From the NCBI GenBank assembly GCA_037576195.1, contig CM075102.1, positions 34,530,745-34,594,744 on the forward strand: DNA of 64,000 nucleotides, in the 5' to 3' direction. The position numbers were made by a program, and so were the translations under genes. Source of the DNA: Phytoseiulus persimilis. Its lineage: Eukaryota; Arthropoda; Arachnida; Mesostigmata; Phytoseiidae. Below, in pieces: positions 1 through 11,346 of the stretch; position 1 is the first letter of the stretch, and each line of letters opens with the position of its first letter. Below the pieces are notes generated by a model. That model was not told the origin of the DNA and ran no database searches. It was given only the letters and a program-made list of their open reading frames with translations.

Positions 1-773
1 CAAACGTCCCTCCCCGGGATCGATTCAAGCCTCAGCTTTCGGGAGATTTAATCATTGCTAAGTTCTTGTAGAACGAGAGACAAGAATTTACCTCGCTAGC
101 TGCGCTGATCGTTATGTTAAGACATTGCCAACGCCCGTAAACTGACGTGGCCCTGCAAAATTTCGCAGCAGGCCGAAGGGAACATCTGAATTCGATCTGA
201 ATCTCTCGGCGGTATTCGAATAAACGCGAACGCATAAAATGGGAAGCGTTCCATGAAGTCAAGGCCTCAAATGACCCATGCCCCAAGTCGCACACTTGGA
301 ATAGAATTTGTAGATGAACTTGCGTTCGCTGTGTGACACCTGGATTGGCGAGGGAACAAGATTGTTAAACTCCAACTTAAACTCTCCGGGGTGTGAAGTG
401 AGTGGCAGTGCAGGCAGAGCCCCACTATGAATGGTCGACCTTGCTAATTGAGAGTCCGATTCTCGCTCACGTCGACTCAATCATGGATTTCTGAATTTCC
501 AGTCGTCCAGCTGAGGATGAGCATCCGTTTTCCACCCTCTCTTCGCGATGTGATGAGACTCAGAGAAGCAATAAGATCTTCAATTGAAGAATAAATAACC
601 TTTCTGAGTCCGCAGTGATAAATGGAAGCTTCTACAGTTTCGGACAGCTTTTTTTCATATATTTTCGCCTCCCCTCGTGGCGCGAGAGTTTCAAAAGCAT
701 TCGCGGCCCACCGTTACGTTGCCAAAAAGTGTATCACTTTCACTAAGACCCTTGCCGTGGGGGAGAGAACCGT

Positions 774-781
774 TATTTAAA
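774..781 (+). promoter_or_regulatory. TATA-like box of the small secreted-protein gene
   Basis: The octamer TATTTAAA lies about 28 nt upstream of a CAGT initiator-like tetramer (803-806) and about 90 nt upstream of the ATG at 868. This spacing fits a TATA/Inr core promoter. It supports the idea that the downstream gene starts here with a short 5' UTR. No transcript data are available, so this is inference from motif and spacing. Confidence 0.5.
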
Positions 782-867
782 CCTGCACGCACTGTCACGG
801 GGCAGTGTTGTCGTTTGTGTCTTGTGTTTTCACGTTTTTGGATACATCAAGCTACATTACCACCACC

Positions 868-1915
868 ATGAATGCGGTGAGTTTTTCAACTGAGAGATAT
901 GAGGCCCATCAGAGCGTGCATGCGGTGTTTTCTGTTATCAATAGTGCTCCCACAGGGCCAAGCTCAGCTTCGAAAAGTCCACTAGCCCAGGAGCTACGAA
1001 AAAGTTGAAAACCCTCTCTCGTCACACCCTCTTAGTGGTGACTTTGTCTCCGTCTTGAGCAGAGGTGGCGCCATTTCTCACAGTCAATGACTTTAGAGGA
1101 TTCGGAGCCCGTTATGTATCCCTCCATAGAACGAAAAGCTCCTGATCTCGAGACTATGGCAGATTCGTCCAATTGTTATCTAAGATCTAAGAAGAAGAAG
1201 AACGAATCCGAGGCGACTGGGGAAGTTTCCCGGCCCATGAATACATCATGACTCTGACAGAATATTTTATATCGTGTTAAAAAGTCCCGCGTCTGTTTTT
1301 AGTATGTCGCCGTTCTGGCCCTCGTGGCCGTGTGTGCTTCTGCCGGATACCACGGAGGTCACCTGCACTCGACCATCGTGTCCCCCGGAGGACATCACGC
1401 TCACGCCGACACGCACTACGTGAAAGTCCCCATCGTTGGTCACAAGATCGTTAAGCAGCCCGTGATAACCTACGTGCCGAAGGCTGTTCCTGTGCTCAAA
1501 GTTGGCGTGAAGCCTGTCCACACCATTACTTCGATTCGGGAAGAGCCTCTGCTCGTCTTCAACAACCCAGTGCCATCTCTTGTCACTGGACCGGGCATCT
1601 CGCTTGTTGGAGGTGCTCATCCAATTCCGTTGACTTTTCTTTTGAAACGCCTTGTGTATTAGGAAGACGTCGATTCTATGCTCCATTCAGGGATCGCGCA
1701 CTAGTTGCTCTATTCCGGCGCGCACATTTTTTGCGATCTCCGATCGGATCGGTCATCACCCCGAAACTTATCGGGGCCTATTTTGCTCTTGAATTTACTC
1801 GCGAATATGGATATCACATTGTCGGATTCGCAGCAGTTAAGATTTGTCTCATTTCCCAGGTTACGGTGGAAGCTACGGTCTTGGCGGAGGCCACGGAGGT
1901 CACGGTTGGTGGTAA
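868..1915 (+). CDS. Small secreted Gly/His-rich cuticle-type protein (3 exons)
   Basis: Coding exons are 868-876, 1303-1612 and 1860-1915, giving 124 aa. Exon 1 encodes only Met-Asn-Ala in a CACCATG context and ends at a GTGAGT donor. Exon 2 follows a polypyrimidine-TAG acceptor and completes a signal peptide (about residues 1-18, core YVAVLALVAVCASAG). The mature part has His-rich and Val/Pro-rich stretches such as KQPVITYVPKAVPVLKVGVK. Exon 3, joined in phase 1, adds a Gly/Tyr/His tail ending in WW. A one-codon-scale first exon followed by the signal peptide is typical of arthropod cuticle-type secreted proteins. There is no chitin-binding Rebers-Riddiford motif, so the cuticle role is inference. 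If exon 2 were not spliced at 1612, the frame would run to a stop at 1660-1662; the exon 3 reading is preferred because phase and composition match. Confidence 0.75.
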
Positions 1916-2182
1916 CGAAAAGCTCGTGTGTGACGTAAACTGAACGTATTTATCCCGTTGCTGTGAAGGTGAATGACTTTGAATACATGCACGTTGGTAC
2001 TCAGCGTCGAGAGCTATTATGTACACGCCACCGATTTCGTCACTGGCATGGTCATCGAAGCAAAACTTCTGTCGAATATCCGATCTGATTAAAGCTGATT
2101 TTTCTCGAAATCGATGAGCGAAATGTTGGCGACCATTTGCGGTGCGTGAATTCTGTACATTGTGAGTTATGTGACCGTATGT

Positions 2183-2188
2183 AATAAA
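2183..2188 (+). terminator. Poly(A) signal AATAAA
   Basis: AATAAA lies 268 nt after the stop of the small secreted-protein gene, followed by further A/T-rich AAATAAATAAT. It is the likely 3' end signal for that gene. Confidence 0.5.
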
Positions 2189-2277
2189 GTGTGTAAATAA
2201 ATAATGTCACGGCAATCAACTCGCTGTGTTTTTGATCTTTTTGTCGCTAGCGTAGCCAGGACGTTAACGACGTCCGC

Positions 2278-2670
2278 GTGGAACAGACACTTTTGGAACT
2301 CATCCGCGAACTGCAAGACCACAAGCCGTATTTTGTCAACCCGACGTGTCGCCGGGCAAGTCGCTTCTCCGAAACACGGCTGTTCAAAAACCGCTCGAGA
2401 GCCTCAGAGAATATATTTTTGGACCGCGAATTAGAACGCTTGTTTTTTCTCAAAGGAGTCCGAAAACCATTGCATCATCCTTTGGTTGCAGATTCGTCCC
2501 AGTTAGTTTTTTCTTTTCAGATTCTCTCAAGAAAAACGGTGCACAAACAAGAGACACCACCAAACAAACTGCTTGCATTTTCCGTGCAGGAAACTACTTC
2601 CGCTAAAAACCATCCGATATTCGTGGAGCTCTCGGGTCTGATGAAATGGGAAGCTCGTGCGGCAGTGTAG
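2278..2670 (+). CDS. Uncharacterised open frame, doubtful gene
   Basis: A 130-codon open frame that starts at a GTG; its amino-terminal part (LLELIRELQDHKPYFVN) looks helical and protein-like. No family is recognised and no clear splice sites or start codon fix its ends. It could be an exon of an unidentified gene or a remnant. The rest of 2.2-5.9 kb contains only short overlapping frames, so this is the best coding candidate in that stretch, but confidence is low. Confidence 0.2.
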   Translation: MEQTLLELIRELQDHKPYFVNPTCRRASRFSETRLFKNRSRASENIFLDRELERLFFLKGVRKPLHHPLVADSSQLVFSFQILSRKTVHKQETPPNKLLAFSVQETTSAKNHPIFVELSGLMKWEARAAV

Positions 2671-5600
2671 TTTCATTCGGGAAACGGACTAGGCTAATTG
2701 TATCTGTGACGTTCCCCTCACTTTCTTCTGCTCCCGGATATCCCTCATTCACACCGTGAATGAAAACCACGATCAGCTCTTCGCTTCAACTGGGTCGCTG
2801 TGCGGATTTGCTGGACAAAGGGACCAATGGGTTATTCGTTGTGCGGATCTTATCATGTTCTCAACCCTATGCCGGCTCTCCATGGAGGACAATCCCAGCT
2901 ACGCGGAAGTCACCTTCCAGAGGAAGGCTAGCCTGGAGTCCATGAGGATTTCCCGATATTTTCCCGAAGTAGATGAGAAGTGAGATGACGAGATTCATAG
3001 ATGGAATCGAATATGTAAGGCACCCATGGAGGAAACCATTTACAAAATCAAGAGTAGTCGATCTTGTGTAAACAGAATCGCTCGGGATTGGTGAAAACTC
3101 GAACAGGATCGGTTTTTATCCTCAGATGCTGGATCCAATCAGTTCGCAGCCTGAATCAGGAGCTCGAGCGGTGAGCCGCCCGGATCGAACCCGCGACCAT
3201 TCACTTTACCGGAGACAGCGTCTTTGAGACAACGCAGATCTTGGACCGAATCGCGAGAAGCCATTGAGCACCGCTCCAGCTGGAGGATCGAGCCGCCTCG
3301 ATTCCGCGCGGGAACCGCCACCAAGAACGGGGCTGTCTGCTCCTCATGAGTTTTTCAGCAGGATTTGGTTTTGACGCGCCTTACTCAGAGATTTCGCCGC
3401 TTGCTTTCGATTCTGCTCGATATTCGGAGTTTACTCTGCAGCCGACATCCCTGATCTGTGATCAGAATGCAAGCGACGGGAGGTTTCGTTTCAGGCGTTT
3501 AGGGGAGAGTGCCGTGGTATGGGATACATTACTCTCCAACCGCCACGTACAAGAGCAGTTTTTTCCATTTTTTTTTTGGCCTGGGCCCCACTTGACATTA
3601 GCCCAGATCCTCGGCCCCACCAGGCTTCAATTTAGAATGTCTCCCCGGAGATGAGCAGGACAACTTTCTCCTCGGAATTCGTCTCTGGCTGAACTCAACT
3701 TGTTGGAATGAAGGAATCTCGCGAGACCGCAGTAACCGTTGGAGAGCGCCGGATTCCGGCGCCTTATTTGAACCGTGGAATTGCGCAGTAGAGCAAGACT
3801 CCTATAAGCATCAAATCACGGACGCTCCCTCGGGGTTATTCTATGGAATGGTACTCAGGCCCCACCAGTGGAGCCCGGCCCCATAGTTTGAGAACCACTG
3901 TCTTAGAGTATCGAATTGGCACGAACGGCATTCCAACGATCTTCACAATCTCTGAGATGACGCGGTTCCTATTCTGGATCGCCGTTATTGTGTCCGTAGT
4001 CCCAGGACTCCTGGAAAAGTTAGGATAATCGCAGGCTCTTACTGAGCCCCACCACCACGATGGGTTGGCAACCACGAAACGCTACATGCGTAGAATCTCG
4101 GAGTTCCCCGACGTGATTAACCGTCTCGCCACACGAAGCGAATTTTTTACCCGGCCCTCCGCGGCTCTGGTGGATCACGAAGATCATACGATACGAATCA
4201 GCTCGATTCAACTCATGGGTGATAGGTGATAAACTGCTCCTGTGGTATTTCGGAGTCCAGCTTGGCTTGGATGGACCGTTGGCTCGGAGAAGGAGGGTGA
4301 AGGGTGCTTTATTTGAAGTGACCAGATTCCTGACATGGGAGCTCCCTCAGCAGCTCCTGACCATCACCTCCGTTTTGTGGGAGCATCACGAGCTGTCCTG
4401 AAACGTCAGTTTTGACCGGAAATCACTACCGATAGGCGGAGATTTACCACGCAGTCAGGATACCAAGAATCTTATTCCTCTGTGAACTTAATGTCAGTCA
4501 CTTTTTCATGACGAACAGCCTGCTGGAGCGTGCACGCGCTCCCGTTCCTCGGCAATTCCGAGGCAGATACGGCATTTATCGGACGTTATAAATAAGTGGT
4601 TGGAGAGGTTCAAAGGTCTTTCGTAAATCCTGCTAGCAATACCTGTATCCCTCCTCCTAACGAACTCGAGGACAAAGGACACGGTCAAAGCTCGTTGATG
4701 GACCCCAGGGAGACAAATTCTCTGCTAGTCGATAAGCCTATCAGATGAATCCATGCACATGCGCGCCTTCCGGTGTCGAGTTATCTTCGTGAAAGCCTGT
4801 CAGACCTTGCTTCCGTCGAACTCACCAATATTCGAACGAGATTTTCAGCTAGCTGTGACTCGTTCGTATCGAGGCAAGTTGAGTGCAGACCTTCATTGTG
4901 ACGACCGCTCACAACAAACGCGGGCACACATCTGGTCCCTCATTCCGAGGCTGTCATCCGTCAAACCGATGCCGAGGCAAGGTGACCGGGTTGATCCGGT
5001 TACATTACGGCTATAACCAGGGTTGGTCAGAAACGTGGGAAACTGTCTTTCTGAAGTCAGTCAACACGGCTGTATAGTAATTCAAGTATGATAAATAACA
5101 ATTCCACTTGGGAAACCTCGAACGCCCGCATCTTTGAGTGACCTGTGAAACCCGTAAAAGTGATTCTTGTGCTATCGCAACCTTCCAAAGTCTTCCTGCT
5201 CTGTCCGATTCCCTGTAGAACGCCGGTCATGGTACGCTGTCGCACGCTCGGTATGGCAACCCACCTAGTCACAGCTGTTCGCTTCAGTCTGAATGTGGCA
5301 CAACCTTGATGATGCCTCTATGCCGAGAGTGAATGGCTGGTGCACTCAAGGCAGAAGGTTTGCGACAATCGCATCGTGACGGCCGCTCACGTACTCACTC
5401 CCGATAAGATTATTGCTGCGGGGCCGAGTAGCTTCAGCGTAGCTTGAAGGCTGATTCAAAGAGAACTATCGAAACTATTGAGTGGATCGGAACATCGAGG
5501 CAGAAGCTCAATTTCGACCATGTTGTCCACCTCCTACGTCTATACCCCACTCGTCAGACCCTCGCTTGCAGCCATGGGTCCGACTTCTCCACAGTTCGAA

Positions 5601-5900
5601 GGAATCAGCTCTTGATATTGAGATCCGGGTGAGGATTCGCCCCAGCAAACTGGCCTAGCTCTTGCGAACGCCCGGTCTCCGTCGGGAGCCTGCGATTCCT
5701 CCGAGGATTCACATTCTTCCGGAAGAGAATGAGAAGGCCGCGCGCGAGGAAGACTCGATCTCCCTCCGGACTGGGCGCGAAATACTGCAGCCTGTGAGCA
5801 CATGGAACCATTGGACTAAAATCTACTTCCATCTCCAGTTTTACAGCTCCCGGTAGTCTATTATAAAACGTTGAGCGGCTACGAATACTCGTCGTAGGAG
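2671..5900. other. Long stretch without a recognisable gene
   Basis: Apart from the tRNA-like segment near 3.2 kb, I see only short overlapping frames on both strands with no splice-linked continuation, signal peptide or family motif. The last 300 bases probably hold the promoter and 5' UTR of the membrane-protein gene that starts at 5957, because a TCTTCAG acceptor sits just before its ATG. Confidence 0.4.
3150..3245 (-). repeat. tRNA-like (SINE-type) sequence, minus strand
   Basis: Read on the minus strand, the segment contains GGTCGCGGGTTCGATCCG. This carries a perfect pol III B box / T-loop (GGTTCGATCC) close to a GC-rich stem. I could not fold a complete cloverleaf: the acceptor arms do not pair over seven bases and the spacing to an A box is too long. 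It is better explained as a tRNA-derived repeat or chance B box than as a working tRNA. Confidence 0.25.
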
Positions 5901-5956
5901 TTCAGGCCATCCTTTTCTTCGCCGAAGTCACCTAACCAAAACGCGTGTCTTCAGAC

Positions 5957-7204
5957 ATGGAGGAGCCGAAAGCGACCTCTTTCTGCGTTCGAATGTGGCT
6001 CATAACAACCACCCTGGTGATTTGTTTGATTTGCATCTGCTTCGTGATGGTCAAAGCTCCTGAGACCAAGGTGGAAGTTTCTTCAACCGACATGTTGCTC
6101 CTGGACGGTGTATCAGGCCTCTGGTGCCAAGGCCAAGAGCTCGTGTCAACTCATAAGTTCAACGTTTATCGTTTCAACGACCCGGAACAGTCCAACACCA
6201 CGAAGACGCGGACGGAAATCGACAACGTGCTAGTGAGGCTACACATCGGGCCGAGGAAGTATCAGTATCTCCGATACTTCTTGCTCTCGGGGTCCTCTGT
6301 GTTCATCGTGGCGGAGTCTGATCCACGGCATCGAGCCAACGGAACCGTCAATGTCGTGAAAGGAAAAGATGAAATGAATCGTTGCTTGAAAGACCTAGAT
6401 GACCATGCCAACGTGAACGAAACGGACAGCGAGGAGGACCTGAATTTCGCGCCCGTTGGCCACAGGCGCTACAAATATCTCCGCTGGGCTTTGAAAACTC
6501 GTTTGTTCACGAGTCAATCGAAAGGTTCTATGGAAGTGACAGCATCCGAGGACGACCACTACCATCTGGTTATCGTCAACGACAGCAACGAGACCGACTT
6601 ATCTGTTACTCTTCGAGTGAGCCTCACGAGGATTCGTTTCCCTGTGGACAGCGACGACATCGTCTGCAGCAAAGTGAAGCATTGCCTGCATCACGTTGGA
6701 TTCGGGACCGAAGCGCGCCTCGTGTTGGACATACCCCGTGAGCCAGACGCAGGTCGGAGTATGTTTGTTGTCCGGAGCGTGTGCCGACCGCGGGTGTTTT
6801 TCTATGCTCTGCTGTTCATTCTGATTCCCATCGTCATGCTCCTCATCACGGGCTTGGTGATCAAAGCCTACAGTACCCTTCAGGCGCTGCCGTTGCATAA
6901 TCGCACAGACCTTCGGTCGCGCATAGCGAGGCGAATCCAAACTCAGCTCAGCGTTGAGACAGGGCCATCATCAGCAGCCCCCCAGGTTGTTCCTTACTCG
7001 CCGCCCAGGGAATACATGCAGGTCCTCTATCATATCCCTGGGAATCAAGGCTTGATTGATCGCACCCCGACCCCGGGAACTCCGCCGCCCAGCTACGCTT
7101 CACTTGAGAAGTCGAGGAAACTCACCCCTCCGATTTGCTGCGATAGATGCCTCGACAAATCGGAAGCGAGGCCGCTGATGCCGCCACCGGTGTACAAAGA
7201 GTAG
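5957..7204 (+). CDS. Two-pass membrane protein with PPxY tail, APD1-4 middle-domain-like
   Basis: Single coding exon, 415 aa. The ATG at 5957 lies 2 nt after a TCTTCAG acceptor, so a 5' UTR intron is likely. TM1 is at about residues 13-31 (WLITTTLVICLICICFVMV) and TM2 at about 280-302 (FFYALLFILIPIVMLLITGLV). The loop between them (about 250 aa) has several N-X-S/T sites and two repeats of the type RKYQYLRYFLLSGS and HRRYKYLRWAL. These resemble my recollection of the middle domain first described in plant E3 ligases APD1-4 and also found in animal proteins; no RING finger is present here. The tail of about 110 aa carries PPSY (about 376-379) and PPVY near the C terminus, classic WW-domain ligands. 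A role in recruiting a Nedd4-type ligase is inference. Confidence 0.7.
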   Translation: MEEPKATSFCVRMWLITTTLVICLICICFVMVKAPETKVEVSSTDMLLLDGVSGLWCQGQELVSTHKFNVYRFNDPEQSNTTKTRTEIDNVLVRLHIGPRKYQYLRYFLLSGSSVFIVAESDPRHRANGTVNVVKGKDEMNRCLKDLDDHANVNETDSEEDLNFAPVGHRRYKYLRWALKTRLFTSQSKGSMEVTASEDDHYHLVIVNDSNETDLSVTLRVSLTRIRFPVDSDDIVCSKVKHCLHHVGFGTEARLVLDIPREPDAGRSMFVVRSVCRPRVFFYALLFILIPIVMLLITGLVIKAYSTLQALPLHNRTDLRSRIARRIQTQLSVETGPSSAAPQVVPYSPPREYMQVLYHIPGNQGLIDRTPTPGTPPPSYASLEKSRKLTPPICCDRCLDKSEARPLMPPPVYKE

Positions 7205-8188
7205 TAAGAGCTCGATAGGAAACTCTCACTTATTGTAAGCAGTGGAGCCTTGTACAGAACGACTTGTGAAATAAGTGTGTGAATACGCAACCTTGTGAAT
7301 ACATCAGAACTATTTATTGGCACATGAAACCGGTTTTCAGTCGAAATCAATATTTTTATTGGGTGTTGTGTTGTCATCAAACAATGCAGGATAATTGCAC
7401 GGATTACCCGTTTGACCGTGACGTTCCAGGAGAACTGGTTCGGGTTCTGCAAAAAGTTGCCGGCGTAATCGCTGAAGTGTGATGGCATTGAGTGGAAGAG
7501 AGAGAGAAAGGGACACAGATCTGACATCGCAACCGAACTCAATGGTAGGGTGCCGCGGGAGCCCTGGAAAACCTACCAGGTTCCCGCGGGGGGCTTAAGT
7601 GAGAGGAGTACTCCGGGTATCCGTTCGATCTTTCGTTTCGACGTGAGGTCGATGACTGGGAACCGCTGACAAAAGAGGAAAGTGTCCGAGACGGGAAATG
7701 GGAACAACTCAATAGATGGTACGCGGTGGTCTGATCCGCGATGCAGCTAACTTTATGCTCGATTTTGCCTCCTGGGATGCGTTCCCTCAAGTCTCAGACG
7801 GATGTGCTCAGCCGGATGAGCACAAATCTGTGTCACCCTAGAACGAAGCCGAAACAAAGTGGCAATGGACTGTGAGTAACTGACGTTTGTGGAATAATGT
7901 GATGCGGGAATTCGGTGCTCATGTGACTTGCGTGGCAACGTCGACCCGAAGTGTTGCGATGATTTCCTGCGGAGTCTGTGGTAGTTACGCCCTGGGACGT
8001 GAGGCTGGTTTCGATTTGCGGGGAGACAACATGGGTAAGCTTCCACACGAAAATCCACGAGGTTTGCGCAGAAGCGTGCCTCCGGACCCCGGATATTCGT
8101 CTTTTAGAAACCATAGTTCCGAGGGGCTCGAGTTGAGAGAATCCTGAAAACCCCAATGAGCACAAGTGCCGTATAATTTTCGCCCATC

Positions 8189-8888
8189 ATGGATCAACCC
8201 CATTTTTCTTCAGCAGCATCTAATAAGATTGTGTGCTCAACGCTGATTCTGAGCCTACTGGCGGTTGCTGCTATTGTAGCTCTATCGATCACAGTGGCCG
8301 TTTACAACAGGAAAATATTGGACTTCATGGATCGCCATGAGAGTGAATGGTACAACATGAGTACTACGGAAACCACTACGAAGTTCTGGGAGCTCGGTAA
8401 TATGACAGGTGAGTTCGACACTTCCCTTGAAGTTTCCTCGCTCAGAATCGCTCTACGGATGCTTCCCTTCGATTCTCAGATTTGCTGAACGGCACGCTGG
8501 TCATCGAGCGACTCAACTCGACCTCCGCTCTGAACCGCACAGCATTGCATAAACCAACGGGGACTTCGGAATCCCGCAACGAGGACGAGAATCACAACCG
8601 CGCAGGCAGCGTCAAATACACACAAACCAGCGAAAACCCGGGGGTTTCAGGTAGGCGGAAGATTTGTCGGAGAAATTATAACTAGCGAGAAGCTGGTTCT
8701 AGCAGTATATCCCGGATGGTTTGGTTTCATGATCGAACTTTATTTCGTTTCGTCGATTAAGCCGTAGAGTAATAGAGAACCCATGTGTGAGGAAAACTCT
8801 CGTTCCAGATTCCGACGAGGTCGTAGCGAACGAGATATCCACGGCGAGAAATCGAACCAAACGAGTGGACAGCGCGTCTGCCAGCTAG
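8189..8888 (+). CDS. Small type II single-pass membrane protein (3 exons)
   Basis: Exons 8189-8408, 8480-8650 and 8809-8888 encode 156 aa; all junctions are phase 1 with GTGAGT/GTAGGC donors and TCTCAG/TTCCAG acceptors. A short N-terminal stretch is followed by one strong TM (about residues 16-38, LILSLLAVAAIVALSITVAV) without a signal-peptidase-like site, which suggests a type II anchor. The lumenal or extracellular part is hydrophilic and Ser/Thr/Asn-rich with several N-glycosylation sequons (NMST, NMT, NGT, NST, NRT). I recognise no domain. The phase consistency and the AATAAA at 8980 support a real gene; function is unknown. Confidence 0.65.
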
Positions 8889-8979
8889 AAAAACTCCAGC
8901 TGAAGCTAGCGAAGGACTCTCTGATGCAGAATCCACTCGTTACCCGCTACAAAGTTAATTGCGGATTTGAATACGTGTC

Positions 8980-8985
8980 AATAAA
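8980..8985 (+). terminator. Poly(A) signal AATAAA
   Basis: AATAAA 92 nt after the stop of the small type II membrane protein gene and upstream of the convergent ELP6 gene; likely its cleavage signal. Confidence 0.45.
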
Positions 8986-9152
8986 TCGTTGTTTCCCTAC
9001 GTAGTCGGCGTTTGCTCGAGACTTTATGAACATATTATCACGAATTCGGTTTGATGACGAGATGAACAGTACCTGAACTCCATCGTCGCCCAAATGACTG
9101 ACTTTTCGGAGGGGCTGAAGAATTGAGTGTTTCCCGTATTTTGAATATTAAT

Positions 9153-9981
9153 TCATGAGATCGCGATATGGCTCCCTATCACGAGAAGTTTTGCACCCCT
9201 TTCGGTGACTTTAAAGTGCATCTTTTGATTGGTTGTACCATGGACTGGTTTGATGTTCCATAGCTCTATCACGCCGTGAACATCCTTCGAGTAACCAGTG
9301 CTCAAAGGATAGATTTCCACCCACATCGTGCTCATTGATTTGAAGAGCTTTGACAGTCTCCCGCTCTCAGGATCGTCCGTTCGCAAGCCAACAGCTAGCG
9401 TCGCCCCCACCTTGTGCTTGATTTCATACACTTGACGTACAACCTCCGTACATGTAGAGACGTCTAACATGGGCAAGACATCGTCGAGAATGACGAGAGC
9501 TCGATCGGCTTCGATTGGCGTTTCGGGAATCGTTAAAGCTCTCCCCTCTGCTGCTGCGGCCTGCCACTGGGAAACTAAGCAGGTAACTTTCAAAACGCCT
9601 TTCTCGACCAACTGACGGAAAGGCAGGCCAGCTCGTTGACAAACCAGAGAGTAGAATTGCGCGCTTTCTCCACAGCAAAGCAGGTGTACCTTCAATTGAG
9701 AGGAAGAGTTCTTTCAGAATTCTCCAGCGAGTGCACGTCACTGAGAACTTTGTAGGGGGTCCCAGCACCCAGCTCAACGAGCACGGAAAGCATGCTCATG
9801 ACATGGTCTCTCGGAATAAATCGTCTTCAGGCGAAATCGAACTCACAGTCTGGTTTCTCTTCACCGCACTGATGAGAAGGTGCGATATTACGAAGTTGTG
9901 GCTGCATGGACCTCTGGAATTCACGAAGATGATATCCCGTCCGGAACCTGTTGCCAGGAATTTGTTGAACTCGAGAAACAT
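9153..9981 (-). CDS. ELP6: Elongator complex protein 6 (ELP6)
   Basis: Exon 1 is 9847-9981 and exon 2 is 9153-9689 (minus), joined in phase 0 (GTGAGT donor, TTGAAG acceptor); 223 aa. The start MFLEFNKFL and the C-terminal TGYSKDVHGVIELWNI align by eye with human ELP6, which has a similar TGFCRDVHG segment, and length is close to the family's (human about 266 aa). ELP6 is a RecA-like subunit that with ELP4 and ELP5 forms the hexameric ring of Elongator, needed for modification of wobble uridines in tRNA. As expected for Elp4-6 proteins, no good Walker A P-loop is visible, while a hydrophobic strand ending in LDD (ALVILDDVLPML) could match the Walker B region. The gene is convergent with the small membrane-protein gene at 8.2 kb. 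Confidence 0.85.
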
Positions 9982-9989
9982 CCCAACGT

Positions 9990-11346
9990 TTCAATATGCT
10001 CTCTACTCAGTCTGACGTAGATGAAGAGATCATGGGTTCCGAGGCTAGAGAGAATAATGCAATGGTACTAAAACTCGTCGCAGCTGCGCGCTACGGATAT
10101 GATGGGAAGGCGCCTTCCGGACCAAAACGACGTTGTTCGCACAACGGCAAGGAGGGCGTGATGCATAGTCTTCACAGCAAACCCAACGCGAGAGCCATCA
10201 TCCACTCACATTTCCTCGTTTGAACGATCTGTGAACTTGCAGGAGCTGATGTTTTCGATTTTCAGCTGTTTAGAGCAAAACGTTCACCGGCAGATCAGAC
10301 GGCGGCTCAAGGCTCGTTTCCCCATCAGCCGCATCGATGAAATGTTTGTTGATACAAAGTTCCATATCTGAGCCGATGCCTCTCCGCAGTGGAATCGGCT
10401 GGAATTCGACATATTTTAAGCGTGTGTTTCACACTTTCGGCCACCGGTGGCCGGTGTATCGAATGGCTGCGATCTTCTGCTGTGCACCCATGTCCGGATA
10501 CCTCCACTGAGATCGTGAAATTTTTCAGGAGGCGTTTCTGTCGACTTTGGAACATGAGTCTATGACAGACTGAATTTGAGATGGGACCCAAAATTCAAGT
10601 GAGTTTCCGGACTTCTGAATCCCGGTAGCAATGCAATCGTATGGTTCAGCCCATGGCCTTTTGCTGCGGGAGCACGAGTAACTTGTGGGAACGAGCTGCT
10701 TGAGCAAACGTTCCTGAAGCTTATACCGTGTCCTCTGCTCTCATTCCGAGTTTGGAATTTGTGGCGTCTCTACTCCCGACTCTCTTCCGTGAACTCATGT
10801 TGCTCATACCCAAGAATGGAGCAGCGCTGTGCAAGTGTGTCTATCACTGTCAATCCTGTATCAGATATCCTTCATGTCGATTGTAATAAAACGTCTATGA
10901 CGTTGACGGTCACCCAAATCAGAGCGGGAGCCTTCATTGGCAGAACAGACAGTTCAATGTTGATCTCATATCATCTGTTACGGTCCTGATTCGGCTTCAT
11001 GAGCTTGTGTGTTCTCGAGACAGATTGCCTCCGACGTTGGGGTGATCATTATCGAGACACGAGAGTTATCAAGCAGATCGGAAATACTTCATAAAGAAGG
11101 ACTGTCACTGTTTCATGGACTGTCACTGTCATGTAGATCAATGACATCCGAACGGATTCTCGGCCACCTTTCATTACCATCGCCGGCAGAGCTGTCAATA
11201 ATCCAGCTGTACGTTCATCTGGATTAGAAACCGATGCTCATCAATGAGAGCCTCGGTGGGGAGATTCAGTATAAATACTGAATTCCGGAGAAAGATGATG
11301 AGAAATCATTCAATGCATCAGCTGTCACGATGAATGACGTTTCCAG
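9990..11346. other. Between ELP6 and the AKTIP-like gene; likely promoters and missing first exon
   Basis: ELP6 starts at 9981 and runs left, the AKTIP-like gene runs right, so both 5' regions lie here. A 76-codon + frame opens with ATG at 9996, 14 nt from the ELP6 start, but I could not join it to anything. An 18-nt direct repeat (GGACTGTCACTGTTTCAT and an imperfect copy) lies at 11099-11133. I found no convincing first coding exon for the AKTIP-like gene. Confidence 0.4.

Noticed and set aside
7093-7542. 149-codon minus-strand frame opposite the end of the two-pass membrane protein gene
   Set aside because: It overlaps a clearly coding + exon and its 3' UTR, with no motif or splice support; treated as a shadow.
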